Notes: a model not told the origin generated them from the sequence alone. A stretch of DNA of 13,841 nt from JBNJGT01 sp964473285 (GCA_964473285.1 CAYYOI010000042.1:1-13841), one strand, 5' to 3'. Numbered from the stretch's first letter, positions 5,954-13,752 are shown. A program made the numbers and translations.

Positions 5954-6079
5954 TGCGGGGAGTAGGATTCGAACCCACGTAGGCACTAAGCCAACAGGTG
6001 TCTCAATATCATAGCGTATAGCTCATCACACCCGTGACATACCTAAGCCTGTCCCGTTTGGCCACTCCGGCATCCCCGC
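5954..6079 (-). tRNA. trnL: tRNA-Leu (anticodon UAG), intron-containing
   Basis: The acceptor stem GCGGGGA/TCCCCGC pairs over 7 bp, with discriminator A at 5954 and no encoded CCA. The anticodon stem is ACAGG/CCTGT. After removal of a 42-nt intron between positions 37 and 38 the loop reads C-U-UAG-G-A, giving anticodon UAG and hence leucine (CUN codons). The long variable arm (GGC...GCC) is the class II feature expected of tRNA-Leu. The T arm is GTGGG-TTCGAAT-CCTAC. The D stem is short (about 3 bp). G1 is the base directly after the eL37 stop codon, so the tRNA must be cut from the same transcript by RNase P; a T tract follows its 3' end. Confidence 0.95.
6000..6041 (-). other. tRNA-Leu intron with canonical bulge-helix-bulge
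   Basis: This 42-nt intron lies at 37/38. The anticodon stem is followed by a 4-bp helix (CUUA with UGAG), flanked by two 3-nt bulges, GGU (5' site) and ACA (3' site). A 6-bp inner helix (AUGUCA with UGAUAU) follows. Cutting between the second and third bulge bases yields the ends given. This is the strict hBHBh' form that all archaeal splicing endonuclease types accept. Confidence 0.93.
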
Positions 6080-6244
6080 TTATTTTTTTTGCCAGGAGAA
6101 GGATCTCCACTTCGCGGATTTACCGTATCCGCAAGAAGCGCAGACTTTATGTTTGACGTGGTAGGTATGACCGCCACATCGTCGACAATGGATATGGGAT
6201 GTCTTTCCTGAATTCTTTCCCATTGATGCTGTTCCTTTGCTCAT
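6080..6244 (-). CDS. rpl37e: Large ribosomal subunit protein eL37
   Basis: A 54-residue basic zinc protein (MSKGTASMGKNSGKTSHIHC...). The CxxC pairs C20/C23 and C35/C38, the conserved HCRRCGGHTYHVKHKVCASCGYG core and the terminal basic WRSFSWQKK identify eL37. The gene follows the Sm-like gene by 9 nt, an arrangement common in archaea. Its ribosome-binding site AGAGGT overlaps the upstream stop codon and lies about 6 nt from the ATG. The TAA stop (6082-6080) touches the first base of the tRNA-Leu gene. A second Met at residue 8 is possible, but the Shine-Dalgarno spacing favours the start given. Confidence 0.96.
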   Translation of the reverse strand: MSKGTASMGKNSGKTSHIHCRRCGGHTYHVKHKVCASCGYGKSAKWRSFSWQKK

Positions 6245-6253
6245 TGTTTACCT

Positions 6254-6478
6254 CTATTGTGTTGAAATTAAGGTTATTGTGTCTCCACGGATGAAAACTG
6301 ATCCAAGCTTACGCTTAACCTCGTTATCCACCCTTTCCTCAGCATTTTCGAGAACTATGTTGATATGGATATCAAACGCTTTAAGATCTCCTATGAATTG
6401 CTTACCATTTTTGAGTTCTATGATTACTTTCTTGTTTCGTGCATTGTTCAATGCATCTAGTGGTCGTGCTTGTTCCAT
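6254..6478 (-). CDS. Sm-like archaeal protein (Lsm/SmAP)
   Basis: A 74-residue Sm-fold protein that assembles into a heptameric ring binding U-rich RNA. The Sm1 motif runs from KKVIIELKNGKQFIGDLKAFDIHINIVLENAEE (about 17-49), with the conserved F-x-G-x-L and D-x-H-x-N residues. Sm2 is KLGSVFIRGDTITLIS (about 57-72), with I-R-G-D. The length is typical. The start is fixed by GGAGGG 6 nt upstream and a TATA box giving a leader of about 16 nt. It is the first gene of an operon with eL37 and tRNA-Leu, linking an RNA chaperone to ribosome and tRNA production. Confidence 0.95.
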   Translation of the reverse strand: MEQARPLDALNNARNKKVIIELKNGKQFIGDLKAFDIHINIVLENAEERVDNEVKRKLGSVFIRGDTITLISTQ

Positions 6479-6484
6479 GATTAT

Positions 6485-6490
6485 CCCTCC
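6485..6490 (-). promoter_or_regulatory. Shine-Dalgarno site of the Sm-like gene
   Basis: GGAGGG on the minus strand with 6-nt spacing to the ATG; it supports the chosen start. Confidence 0.85.
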
Positions 6491-6516
6491 TAATGAGGCG
6501 GAGTAATTGTGAGGTG

Positions 6517-6524
6517 TTTATAAA
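6517..6524 (-). promoter_or_regulatory. TATA box of the Sm-like/eL37/tRNA-Leu operon
   Basis: TTTATAAA, predicting transcription from about 6494. It shares a 90-bp divergent intergenic region with the promoter of the winged-helix regulator gene at 6570. Confidence 0.75.
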
Positions 6525-6542
6525 ACTTTTGCAGGAAATTAC

Positions 6543-6550
6543 TTAAATAC
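6543..6550 (+). promoter_or_regulatory. TATA-like box of the winged-helix gene
   Basis: TTAAATAC centred about 23-24 bp from the ATG at 6570, a weaker match than others in the window. No Shine-Dalgarno is present, consistent with a leaderless start. Confidence 0.5.
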
Positions 6551-6569
6551 TAATCAATAGCATATTCCC

Positions 6570-6914
6570 ATGCTAAACTTTGCATGCAAGAAATTCGATA
6601 TGCAAGACATTATCAGGTGCAGCCTTGGTCTTTCAAAAGCAGAATGCAGGCTATTGAACTTCCTTTTAGGCGAGCACGAAGCGCTCACCACCTCAGAGAT
6701 AGCAAAAAGGCTGGACATTGACAGGACAACAGTACAAAAATCAATAAAGGCGCTTGTTGAAAAGGACGTTGTAAAACGTCTCCAGGAAAATCTTGACAAG
6801 GGAGGCTATATCTTCCGCTATTTAATAAAAGACAAGGACGTCATCAGGAACAAGATCAAGCGAAACGTCTCCTTCTGGTATGAGAATGTCATGGCTGGCC
6901 TTGAGAAATGGTAA
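6570..6914 (+). CDS. Winged-helix transcriptional regulator (TrmB/MarR-like)
   Basis: A 114-residue DNA-binding protein. After a 20-residue lead, LSKAECRLLNFLLG begins a winged-helix fold. TTSEIAKRLDIDRTTVQKSIKALVEKDVV is a textbook helix-turn-helix with recognition helix RTTVQKSIKAL. The KRLQENLDKGGYIFRYLI segment forms the wing. The C-terminal helix (KDVIRNKIKRNVSFWYENVMAGLEKW) probably dimerises. There is no ligand domain. It is divergent from the Sm-like/eL37/tRNA operon with which it shares a 90-bp promoter region, so control of itself or of that operon is possible but unproven. Met11 at 6600 is an alternative start, but the TATA spacing favours 6570. Confidence 0.82.
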   Translation: MLNFACKKFDMQDIIRCSLGLSKAECRLLNFLLGEHEALTTSEIAKRLDIDRTTVQKSIKALVEKDVVKRLQENLDKGGYIFRYLIKDKDVIRNKIKRNVSFWYENVMAGLEKW

Positions 6915-6916
6915 GC

Positions 6917-6926
6917 TTTTTAAATA
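6917..6926 (+). promoter_or_regulatory. TATA box of eL33
   Basis: TTTTTAAATA centred 26-27 bp before the ATG at 6948, beginning just after the regulator's stop codon; the mRNA should be leaderless. Confidence 0.7.
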
Positions 6927-6947
6927 GGCAGTTGTTTCTCAAGTCAC

Positions 6948-7205
6948 ATGAAAGGCACAATTTCCAATTACAGGCGTGGACGAACCACCCAAAAGACCAA
7001 TCACATGATCGTCCTTCCCGAAGGGGTAGAGAACAAGGAGCAGGCTGAAAAGCTCGTCGGAAAATCCGTCAGCTGGAAAAGCCCTGCAAACAAGGAGATC
7101 AAGGGAAAGGTAAGCGCAGCCCATGGCAGCAAAGGAGCAATCCGCGTGATCTTTGATACCGGAATGCCAGGTCAAAGCGTTGCAACAGAAGTAAAAATAA
7201 ATTAG
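6948..7205 (+). CDS. rpl35ae: Large ribosomal subunit protein eL33 (L35Ae)
   Basis: An 85-residue small beta-barrel ribosomal protein of the L35Ae family. Diagnostic stretches are GTISNYRRGRTTQ near the N-terminus, EQAEKLVGKSVSWKSPANKEIKGKV (about 31-55) and HGSKGAIRVIFDTGMPGQSVAT (about 59-80). The length matches archaeal homologues. It has its own TATA box and no Shine-Dalgarno, so it is predicted leaderless. Its stop TAG (7203-7205) overlaps the stop codon of the convergent DUF3467-like gene, so the two genes meet tail to tail with no terminator space. Confidence 0.93.
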   Translation: MKGTISNYRRGRTTQKTNHMIVLPEGVENKEQAEKLVGKSVSWKSPANKEIKGKVSAAHGSKGAIRVIFDTGMPGQSVATEVKIN

Positions 7206-7552
7206 CCAATATACGTATTGACTGATGTATCTACATTCTCTTTTTTCTGGCTTATCTGTTCTTTCACCTGCTGAGGAACCTCTTTACTCTCAAGCTCATT
7301 GATAAGTTTCTCTGCGTTCTCATGCAAGACCCTGCTTAAGGCCTTTGCAGTGAATGGATCGATTATCACCCTTGAGATAACAGAATTCGTGAACTGGTCA
7401 AAAAACATCACATCAACCTTCCCCACCTTTCTGACCTGTTCATTGCCATCCTCATCTTTTTCAATATTTATCTTCACATTCGCATTCACATTTGCTTCAT
7501 CCGCATAGATCGGTTGAACATTCACTGGCATTTTCATTTCCTTTTTTTCCAT
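7202..7552 (-). CDS. DUF3467-like protein
   Basis: A 116-residue protein without membrane or signal segments. The core GKVDVMFFDQFTNSVISRVIIDPFTAKALSRVLHENAEKLINELE (about 44-88) resembles DUF3467 proteins, which carry a beta strand, an S-R-V-I-hydrophobic-x-P-x-x-A-K-x-L segment and a following helix (LxENxxK). The N-terminal third (VNVQPIYADEANVNANVKINIEKDEDG) is polar and the tail is Lys/Gln-rich. The function of the family is unknown. Its ATG (7552-7550) touches the mutL stop codon with no gap, making it the third cistron of mutS-mutL. A link to mismatch repair is suggested only by this arrangement. Its stop overlaps that of eL33. Confidence 0.65.
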   Translation of the reverse strand: MEKKEMKMPVNVQPIYADEANVNANVKINIEKDEDGNEQVRKVGKVDVMFFDQFTNSVISRVIIDPFTAKALSRVLHENAEKLINELESKEVPQQVKEQISQKKENVDTSVNTYIG

Positions 7553-9268
7553 TTACATCACCCTCTTGAATTTCTTTTCTAGCTCACCAAGCGAGATATT
7601 GATAAGCGTAGGCCTCCCATGCGGGCATGAATAAGGCTTTTCACACCTTCCCAAATCATCCATGAGTTTTCTTAGCTCAGGCTTTGTCAATTCATCCCCT
7701 GCCTTGATAGCAGCCCTGCATGCCCTTCGTGCGATAACCTCTTCTGCAAGCCCGGTCAGGCTATCAGACCTCTGCAATCTTATAAGCTCCAACAATACAT
7801 CAAACGAGACTTCCTTTCCAAGGAGATAAGGGACCTCCCTCATCTTGAAACCCCCTGCATCCTCCTCGATAACAAACCCCCATTTTGAAAGCAATTCCAG
7901 GTTCTCACGAAGCCGCAAAGAATCATTCCTTCCCAGCTCAAAAAGCCTTGGCTTCAAAAGCTCCTGTCGCCTGACCCCTTCAGCAGAGAATTCCTTCATG
8001 AATCTCTCGAAAAGCACCCTTTCCTGTGCTGCGTGCTGGTCTATTATCACTAACCCATCACCCTCACACAAGATATAGAGCTTATTCAACTGCCCAAGTA
8101 TTCGCAGGTGCCCGAACCTGGATGCTGCAACCTCACCCACTGGATTTAACTTGGATTGACCTTCCGCATTATTTCTCTGTACGGGTCTTTCTTCATACGA
8201 ATCATCCGCTTCAAGCACTGTCTGGCGCGTATCCGAAACCGCATAGGATTGAGTAGGCATTCGCTGGCTTCCTGAAAGCTCCACCTCAGGAGTAAGATCA
8301 TTTTCCTGGAAAGCCTTTCTCAAGGCAGAAAATACACTGCGATAGATACTCTCCTCATCCTGTATCCTGATTACCTCCTTTTGCGGATGCACATTCACGT
8401 CTGTCTGCGAGAAATCAATATCCAAAAATAAGACAATCACAGGATGCCTGTTCAGGAACAAGAGCGTATGGTACGCATCATATATAGCCTGGCTCACAGA
8501 CTGGCTCTTCACGAACCTGCCATTGACAAACAAAGTCTGGTAACAACGATCACCATAAGTGATATAAGGCTTACCGACAAGCCCCTTCACCTTTACCATG
8601 CTATCCTCATAAGATACATCAATCATCTGCCTTGCAGTCTCCTTCCCATAAAGGGAGACCAGCTTGTTTCGAAGCTTTGTTGCAGGACAGTTTATGACCT
8701 CCTTGTCATCCGCATAAAGCCTTATCCCCAGCTTCTCCGAACTAAGCCCATACCTGGTCACAATATCAGATATATGTGATAGCTCCACCTGCACTGACTT
8801 GAGATGCTTCTTTCTTGCAGGAGTATTATGAAAAAGCGAAGAGACCTCCACCACTGTCCCTTGACTAGCGCCCACAGGCCTTATCTCATCAGGCATCACG
8901 AATTCATGCCCCCTTCCGTCTTCCTGGCTCGAGACTATCCTGAGGTTGCTCACTGAAGCGATGCTTGCAAGAGCCTCTCCCCTGAAACCAAGCGTGCTCA
9001 CAGAAAACAGGTCATCAATGCCTGTTATCTTGCTTGTTGCATGGCTCCTCACAGAAAGCATCAGATCATCCTTGTCCATCCCAAAACCATTATCCTTGAC
9101 CCTTATCAGGTCCTTTCCACCATTAAAGACCTCAACGATGATAGAATCAGCCCCCGCATCAAGAGCGTTCTCTATAAGTTCTTTCACTACCGATGCCGGC
9201 CGCTCCACGACCTCGCCTGCAGCAATCTTGTTTACAAGGTCAGTTTCAAGTACATTTATTGATCCCAT
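7553..9268 (-). CDS. mutL: DNA mismatch repair protein MutL (endonuclease type)
   Basis: A 571-residue GHKL ATPase that couples MutS mismatch recognition to strand incision. The N-terminal ATPase motifs are intact: KIAAGEVVERPASVVKELIEN (about 14-34, catalytic Glu33 and Mg-binding Asn34), DNGFGM (59-64), HATSK (76-80) and GFRGEAL (94-100). A flexible linker spans roughly 325-385. The C-terminal dimerisation domain carries all metal-site motifs of nicking MutL: DQHAAQERVLFE (from 410), ACR (516-518), CPHGRP (548-553) and FKR (567-569). This enzyme should therefore nick DNA itself without MutH. The ATG lies inside the end of mutS (13-nt overlap), and the stop abuts the DUF3467-like start. MGSINVLE is the usual MutL start. 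Confidence 0.97.
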   Translation of the reverse strand: MGSINVLETDLVNKIAAGEVVERPASVVKELIENALDAGADSIIVEVFNGGKDLIRVKDNGFGMDKDDLMLSVRSHATSKITGIDDLFSVSTLGFRGEALASIASVSNLRIVSSQEDGRGHEFVMPDEIRPVGASQGTVVEVSSLFHNTPARKKHLKSVQVELSHISDIVTRYGLSSEKLGIRLYADDKEVINCPATKLRNKLVSLYGKETARQMIDVSYEDSMVKVKGLVGKPYITYGDRCYQTLFVNGRFVKSQSVSQAIYDAYHTLLFLNRHPVIVLFLDIDFSQTDVNVHPQKEVIRIQDEESIYRSVFSALRKAFQENDLTPEVELSGSQRMPTQSYAVSDTRQTVLEADDSYEERPVQRNNAEGQSKLNPVGEVAASRFGHLRILGQLNKLYILCEGDGLVIIDQHAAQERVLFERFMKEFSAEGVRRQELLKPRLFELGRNDSLRLRENLELLSKWGFVIEEDAGGFKMREVPYLLGKEVSFDVLLELIRLQRSDSLTGLAEEVIARRACRAAIKAGDELTKPELRKLMDDLGRCEKPYSCPHGRPTLINISLGELEKKFKRVM

Positions 9269-11778
9269 TGGAAAAGTGTCTGTTGTGTTATTGGTGGCGT
9301 ATCACGCTTCATTTTCCGTCTCCGCGGCTCAGGCTCCATGAACTCCAGGTCCTCATCATCCCTTGAACGGGGCGCAAGCGTGATAGTCAATTGCTCCTGG
9401 TTCTCGATCCGATCCATTATCACCTTAGCCCTTTCAATGACCTTTAAAGGCATCCCAGCGATGTTTGCAACATGGATACCATAACTCTTGTCAGTTCCCC
9501 CCTTCACTATCTTATGCAAGAACACTACCTTCTCATCATGCTCTTCAACCAGCACATTGTAATTCTCAATCAGTTCATTCTCTGCTGCAAGCCTGTTCAG
9601 GTGATGATAATGGGTCGCAAACAAAGTGTTAGCCCCTATCTCATCCCGTATGAACTCGATGATAGACCACGCAAGACTCAGTCCATCATAGGTTGAAGTC
9701 CCACGACCGACCTCATCCATTATTATGAGCGATTTTCCTGTCGCATTGTTAAGTATGTTTGCAGTCTCCGACATCTCCACCATGAAAGTTGACTGTCCCA
9801 TCGAAAGGTCATCATACGCACCAACTCTCGAGAATATCCTGTCAACAATCCCGATTTTTGCACTGCTTGCCGGAACAAAGCTTCCTATCTGTGCAAGGAG
9901 CGTAATAAGTGCAACCTGTCTAAGATAAGTTGATTTTCCAGCCATGTTAGGCCCTGTTATGATATGGATATGAGCATCACCTATGCAAGTATCGTTTGAG
10001 ACAAACGAACCTTTCTCTATAGTCTCCACCACAGGATGCCTTCCGCCTGTGATCTCAAGCGACTTATCCTCTTTCATCTCTGGCCTGACATACTGGTTTT
10101 GCAAAGCGCAGACCCCAAGGGATAATATGCAATCAAGTGTCGCAATCTTTCGCGCGATATCCTGCAGCCCGTCTGTCCGTCCTATCACTTCCTGCAATAC
10201 CTCACAGAACAGGTCATATTCAAGCGCATTGATCTTGTCCTGCGCACCAAGCACAAGCGACTCCTTCTCCTTAAGCTCATCAGTGATGAACCTCTCAGCA
10301 TTCACCTGCGTCTGCTTTCTGACATAATCATCCGGAACATTCAAAAGATTAGCCTTGGTAACCTCGATAAAATACCCAAAGACCTTGTTGTATCTTACCT
10401 TAAGATTTTTGATTCCGGTCCTTTTTCTTTCCTTCTCCTCAAAGTCTGATATCCACGCCCTGCCGGATCTCGTGGTGTTTCGAAGCTCATCAAGCTCCCC
10501 GTTATACCCTTCACGGATGATATTGCCCTCCCTTACAACAGCCGGAGGCTCATCCCTTATAGCTTTCCCTATAAGCTCCTGCAAGTCTCCCAGATCATCC
10601 ATATCACGTATTGATACAAGGATCTCAGATTTCGCAGACGACAATAGCTCCTTCAGAGGCTTGACCTGCTCAAGAGTAAGACGCAGGCTCACAAGGTCCC
10701 TTCCATTTGCTGTCCCGTAAGTGACCCTGCTAAGTATCCTCTCTATATCAGAGATGTTTGCCAGGCTGTCCTTCAGATCCTCCACAAGGATTGCGTCCTC
10801 GATTATCTCCCCGCATGCATCATGCCGCGCAACAATCTGCTCCCTATTACGTAATGGCCTAACCAGCCAGTTCTTCAGCTTTCTTGCTCCCATCGAAGTC
10901 CTGGTCTTGTTGATGACCTCAAAAACAGTTCCCCTGGAAGTATTGTCCCTTATATTCCGCAACAGCTCAAGATTCCTCTGTGTAGGACTGTCAAGTATCA
11001 TGAAAGACTCCACCGAATAATGCTGCAGCCTGTTGATATAACCAAGATTCTTCTTTTGCGTCTCCTGCAGGTATGAGAGCAAAGCCCCTGACGTGCAGAC
11101 TGTGATTCCATTAAGCCCGAACCCTTCAAGGGTCTCAGCCTGGAAATGCGAAAGGATTGTCTTTTCAGCCTTTGCCTTCCAGAAAAAACGATCAGCAAAA
11201 CAAGAGACCACAAACCCCCTCTGCTTTATTGATGAGACAATCTCTGAATCCTCCTGTGAAACAGGAACCAGTATCTCTGAGGGCAAAAACTTCTCAAGCT
11301 CAGAAAATAACTTAAGCTCACCATCACACGATGTAGTAAGGAACTCTCCGGTGGATATGTCACAAAAACTCAATCCATACCCCTTTTCAATATAAAGCGC
11401 GCAAAGGTAATTGTTTGACGACTGGCTTAATATCGAATCCTCAATGATGGTTCCAGGTGTTATTATACGGACAAGACCCCTTTTCACGACCCCTTTGGCT
11501 TTCTTAGGATCCTCTAATTGCTCAACAATCGCAAGCTTGTACCCCTGCTGCACAAACTTCTTCACGTACTGCTCCATTACATGATACGGGATTCCTGCCA
11601 AAGGCGCCCTTGAATCTCCCTTTCCCCTGCTGGTAAGCGTTATCCCAAGAACCTGAGAAGCAGTCTTGGCATCCTCATAGAACAATTCATAGAAATCCCC
11701 CATCCGAAACATCACTACGCAGTCAGGGTTCTCTTCCTTAATCTGCATATACTGCTTCATAGCCGGTGTCAGGGTCAT
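9256..11778 (-). CDS. mutS: DNA mismatch repair protein MutS
   Basis: A full-length bacterial-type MutS1, 843 residues from the first Met. The mismatch-reading F-x-E is at Phe32-Tyr33-Glu34 in GDFYELF (numbered from Met1 at 11787). The connector, lever and clamp domains follow. The ABC ATPase has Walker A GPNMAGKST (612-620), STFMVEMSE, Walker B DEVGRGTST (from 691) and the ATHYHHL switch. The HTH dimerisation region ends near 795. A charged tail then leads to the C-terminal QQTLFQWDQ, a sliding-clamp-type peptide. Two starts are possible, Met1 at 11787 and Met4 at 11778. The TATA-like box centred at 11805 is 27 bp from Met4, and family members usually begin just before the L-T-P-A-M segment, so Met4 is chosen. 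First gene of mutS-mutL-DUF3467. Confidence 0.96.
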   Translation of the reverse strand: MTLTPAMKQYMQIKEENPDCVVMFRMGDFYELFYEDAKTASQVLGITLTSRGKGDSRAPLAGIPYHVMEQYVKKFVQQGYKLAIVEQLEDPKKAKGVVKRGLVRIITPGTIIEDSILSQSSNNYLCALYIEKGYGLSFCDISTGEFLTTSCDGELKLFSELEKFLPSEILVPVSQEDSEIVSSIKQRGFVVSCFADRFFWKAKAEKTILSHFQAETLEGFGLNGITVCTSGALLSYLQETQKKNLGYINRLQHYSVESFMILDSPTQRNLELLRNIRDNTSRGTVFEVINKTRTSMGARKLKNWLVRPLRNREQIVARHDACGEIIEDAILVEDLKDSLANISDIERILSRVTYGTANGRDLVSLRLTLEQVKPLKELLSSAKSEILVSIRDMDDLGDLQELIGKAIRDEPPAVVREGNIIREGYNGELDELRNTTRSGRAWISDFEEKERKRTGIKNLKVRYNKVFGYFIEVTKANLLNVPDDYVRKQTQVNAERFITDELKEKESLVLGAQDKINALEYDLFCEVLQEVIGRTDGLQDIARKIATLDCILSLGVCALQNQYVRPEMKEDKSLEITGGRHPVVETIEKGSFVSNDTCIGDAHIHIITGPNMAGKSTYLRQVALITLLAQIGSFVPASSAKIGIVDRIFSRVGAYDDLSMGQSTFMVEMSETANILNNATGKSLIIMDEVGRGTSTYDGLSLAWSIIEFIRDEIGANTLFATHYHHLNRLAAENELIENYNVLVEEHDEKVVFLHKIVKGGTDKSYGIHVANIAGMPLKVIERAKVIMDRIENQEQLTITLAPRSRDDEDLEFMEPEPRRRKMKRDTPPITQQTLFQWDQ

Positions 11779-11800
11779 CTCCTTCATGAAAGGAGGTTTG

Positions 11801-11809
11801 TTTAATAAT
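11801..11809 (-). promoter_or_regulatory. TATA-like box of the mutS operon
   Basis: ATTATTAAA on the minus strand, within the 39-bp gap after the transglutaminase stop and 27 bp before Met4 of MutS. It is moderately good and suggests mutS has its own promoter. Confidence 0.5.
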
Positions 11810-11817
11810 TTTTTGCA

Positions 11818-13752
11818 TCAGATAACAAAAGAATTAATCTTATTGAGAAATATCATGAACCTCTGCCACCAGGAAACATCTGCCATTTGCACATTATACT
11901 CCTTTTGAACAGAGAACTCCTCGTCTTCACCCTCATACTTGACCTGGGCATAGAATGTCTCATTCATTGAGAGCAAATCCTTTCCCTTCATCCTGAGCTT
12001 GAAAGTATAGGTATGATCAAGCGAATCAGCATGCATCAGTGACAGCTCATCACCATTTTCCCTGTGATAGCTGAAACTCACGTTTTTCGGGACCGAATAT
12101 GACTCCTTCTTCACTGTGACCGCCACAACAAAATCCTCATCATAAGAAACACTATCAGGCACAGACACATTCACGAAACCTACCCTGGGATCATCATACA
12201 CGACATAAGATATGATCTCCTGTGCCCTTACATCAGGATGCTCAAGACGAACCACTGCCTCCTGCGCACCCACCTTCAAAGGCAGATCAAATTCCACCTC
12301 CTTGCTCTGGGATATCCCAAGAGAGAATTCTTCGCATCTATCAAGACAAACCCGCATATCAGAAAGGAAAGCATTCCCTGTATTAGTGACCTTGCAAAAA
12401 ACATTTCCCTCATCCAAAGAGATCCTTCCCACAGGATCACATGAAAAATTCACCTTTTTCTCTGCACCTCCTTTCTCCTCGAAAACCAAAGCCTCATGCA
12501 ACTCATCCATCCATGATTCTGAGTATTCAGGACTGTTCTCAAGAGACCTGAAAGAGCCAGTAGCTGTCTGGTTGCGCAAAGTCCGGACAAGCAAAGGAAC
12601 AGTGTATATGTATCCCTTCTCAAGGTCATCTCTCACCTTCACCCTCCAGTATATATCCCGCTCCTCATTCGGTTTCAATAGCACGAACCGCATTGGATCA
12701 TCCAGCAGGGTTATGTCAGTCACACGCCCCATCTGCACGGTTGATATGAGGTAATAAGGCTTAGTATTTGTCACAGTTACCTTTACCAGGTTATGCGAAC
12801 CAAAAGACACCTCTTCCTTCAAAGGTTCAACCTTTAGTTCAACTAGTTTATCAAGAGGCTTTCCTTCATTTACAACCCGGGTGTCAACCTCCATCTTGCT
12901 CACATCAAGCTCAACATCCCTTCCCTTCCAGGAATAAGTTATAGAAGACCCTCCTGCATCAAGGCTCCTCTTCAGGATAACATGAGTAGAATCAGTGAAT
13001 CCAAACTGGCCGTATGTAACATCAAAAGGTACCCATCCATATCCCGGAAAATAAACCTCAGCCCAGGCATGTGGCCCCCACTCATTAAGATCAAGATAAT
13101 TCGTATAAGCAACACCACTCACATACCTTGCAGGTATCCCCACGCTCCGGCACATTGCAATGAAAAGTGAAGTAAGCTCATCACACACACCATACTTGTT
13201 TTCCAACACCCACGATGCAGGCTTTGTAGCATCTGCAGTAAAACTGCTAAGCGAATAATTGACATTTTCACGTACCCACACCCCCATATGATATACAGCA
13301 GAATACAAGTCATCCTCACCTTCTACAAGCTCTGAAGCCTGAGCAATTATCGCAGGATTTATATCTATGATCTCCTGCGGCTCAAGGTATTCATCCATAC
13401 CCACAGAGACCGGAAAAGAGACCTTTCCCATCGGCTCAAAATGATTAGATCCCCTTACCCTTGCATCAAGCCTGATAGGCTGCGTTCCCACGATATCATC
13501 AAACCTGTAGACCGCATAACCATCCCTCACAGTAGCCTCTGGCTCTGTGCTTATCCTCTCCACCGACTGCGTGGATGAATCCTCAGGCACATAAGTCATA
13601 TTCACCAACAGTTCATCAAGATAATAATCTGAAGATTGTGGTAAAAGCTGTATCTGGGTTGAGATACCCACATCCATGGTAAGACTCTCAGCTGAATAGA
13701 ACTCTCCTGAAACACCAGCAACTATTGCTAAAAACAAGATTAAGTATCGCAT
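11818..13752 (-). CDS. Secreted transglutaminase-like protein
   Basis: A 644-residue exported protein. MRYLILFLAIVAGVSG is a Sec signal peptide. The transglutaminase-like core spans about 145-262 with the full Cys-His-Asp triad: Cys190 in KYGVCDELTSLFIAMCRSVG, His228 in WGPHAWAEVYFPGYGWVPFD and Asp244. Family members act as peptidases, isopeptide formers or cyclising enzymes, so the reaction here is open. The rest (about 300-620) is beta-rich and looks like two or three Ig-like/CARDB-type domains. There is no regular C-terminal membrane helix, but the chain ends in WWQRFMIFLNKINSFVI, an amphipathic tail that may touch the membrane. Several N-x-S/T sequons occur. It may trim or cross-link surface proteins such as the S-layer, which is inference. 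A TATA box 25-26 bp upstream predicts a leaderless start. Confidence 0.88.
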   Translation of the reverse strand: MRYLILFLAIVAGVSGEFYSAESLTMDVGISTQIQLLPQSSDYYLDELLVNMTYVPEDSSTQSVERISTEPEATVRDGYAVYRFDDIVGTQPIRLDARVRGSNHFEPMGKVSFPVSVGMDEYLEPQEIIDINPAIIAQASELVEGEDDLYSAVYHMGVWVRENVNYSLSSFTADATKPASWVLENKYGVCDELTSLFIAMCRSVGIPARYVSGVAYTNYLDLNEWGPHAWAEVYFPGYGWVPFDVTYGQFGFTDSTHVILKRSLDAGGSSITYSWKGRDVELDVSKMEVDTRVVNEGKPLDKLVELKVEPLKEEVSFGSHNLVKVTVTNTKPYYLISTVQMGRVTDITLLDDPMRFVLLKPNEERDIYWRVKVRDDLEKGYIYTVPLLVRTLRNQTATGSFRSLENSPEYSESWMDELHEALVFEEKGGAEKKVNFSCDPVGRISLDEGNVFCKVTNTGNAFLSDMRVCLDRCEEFSLGISQSKEVEFDLPLKVGAQEAVVRLEHPDVRAQEIISYVVYDDPRVGFVNVSVPDSVSYDEDFVVAVTVKKESYSVPKNVSFSYHRENGDELSLMHADSLDHTYTFKLRMKGKDLLSMNETFYAQVKYEGEDEEFSVQKEYNVQMADVSWWQRFMIFLNKINSFVI

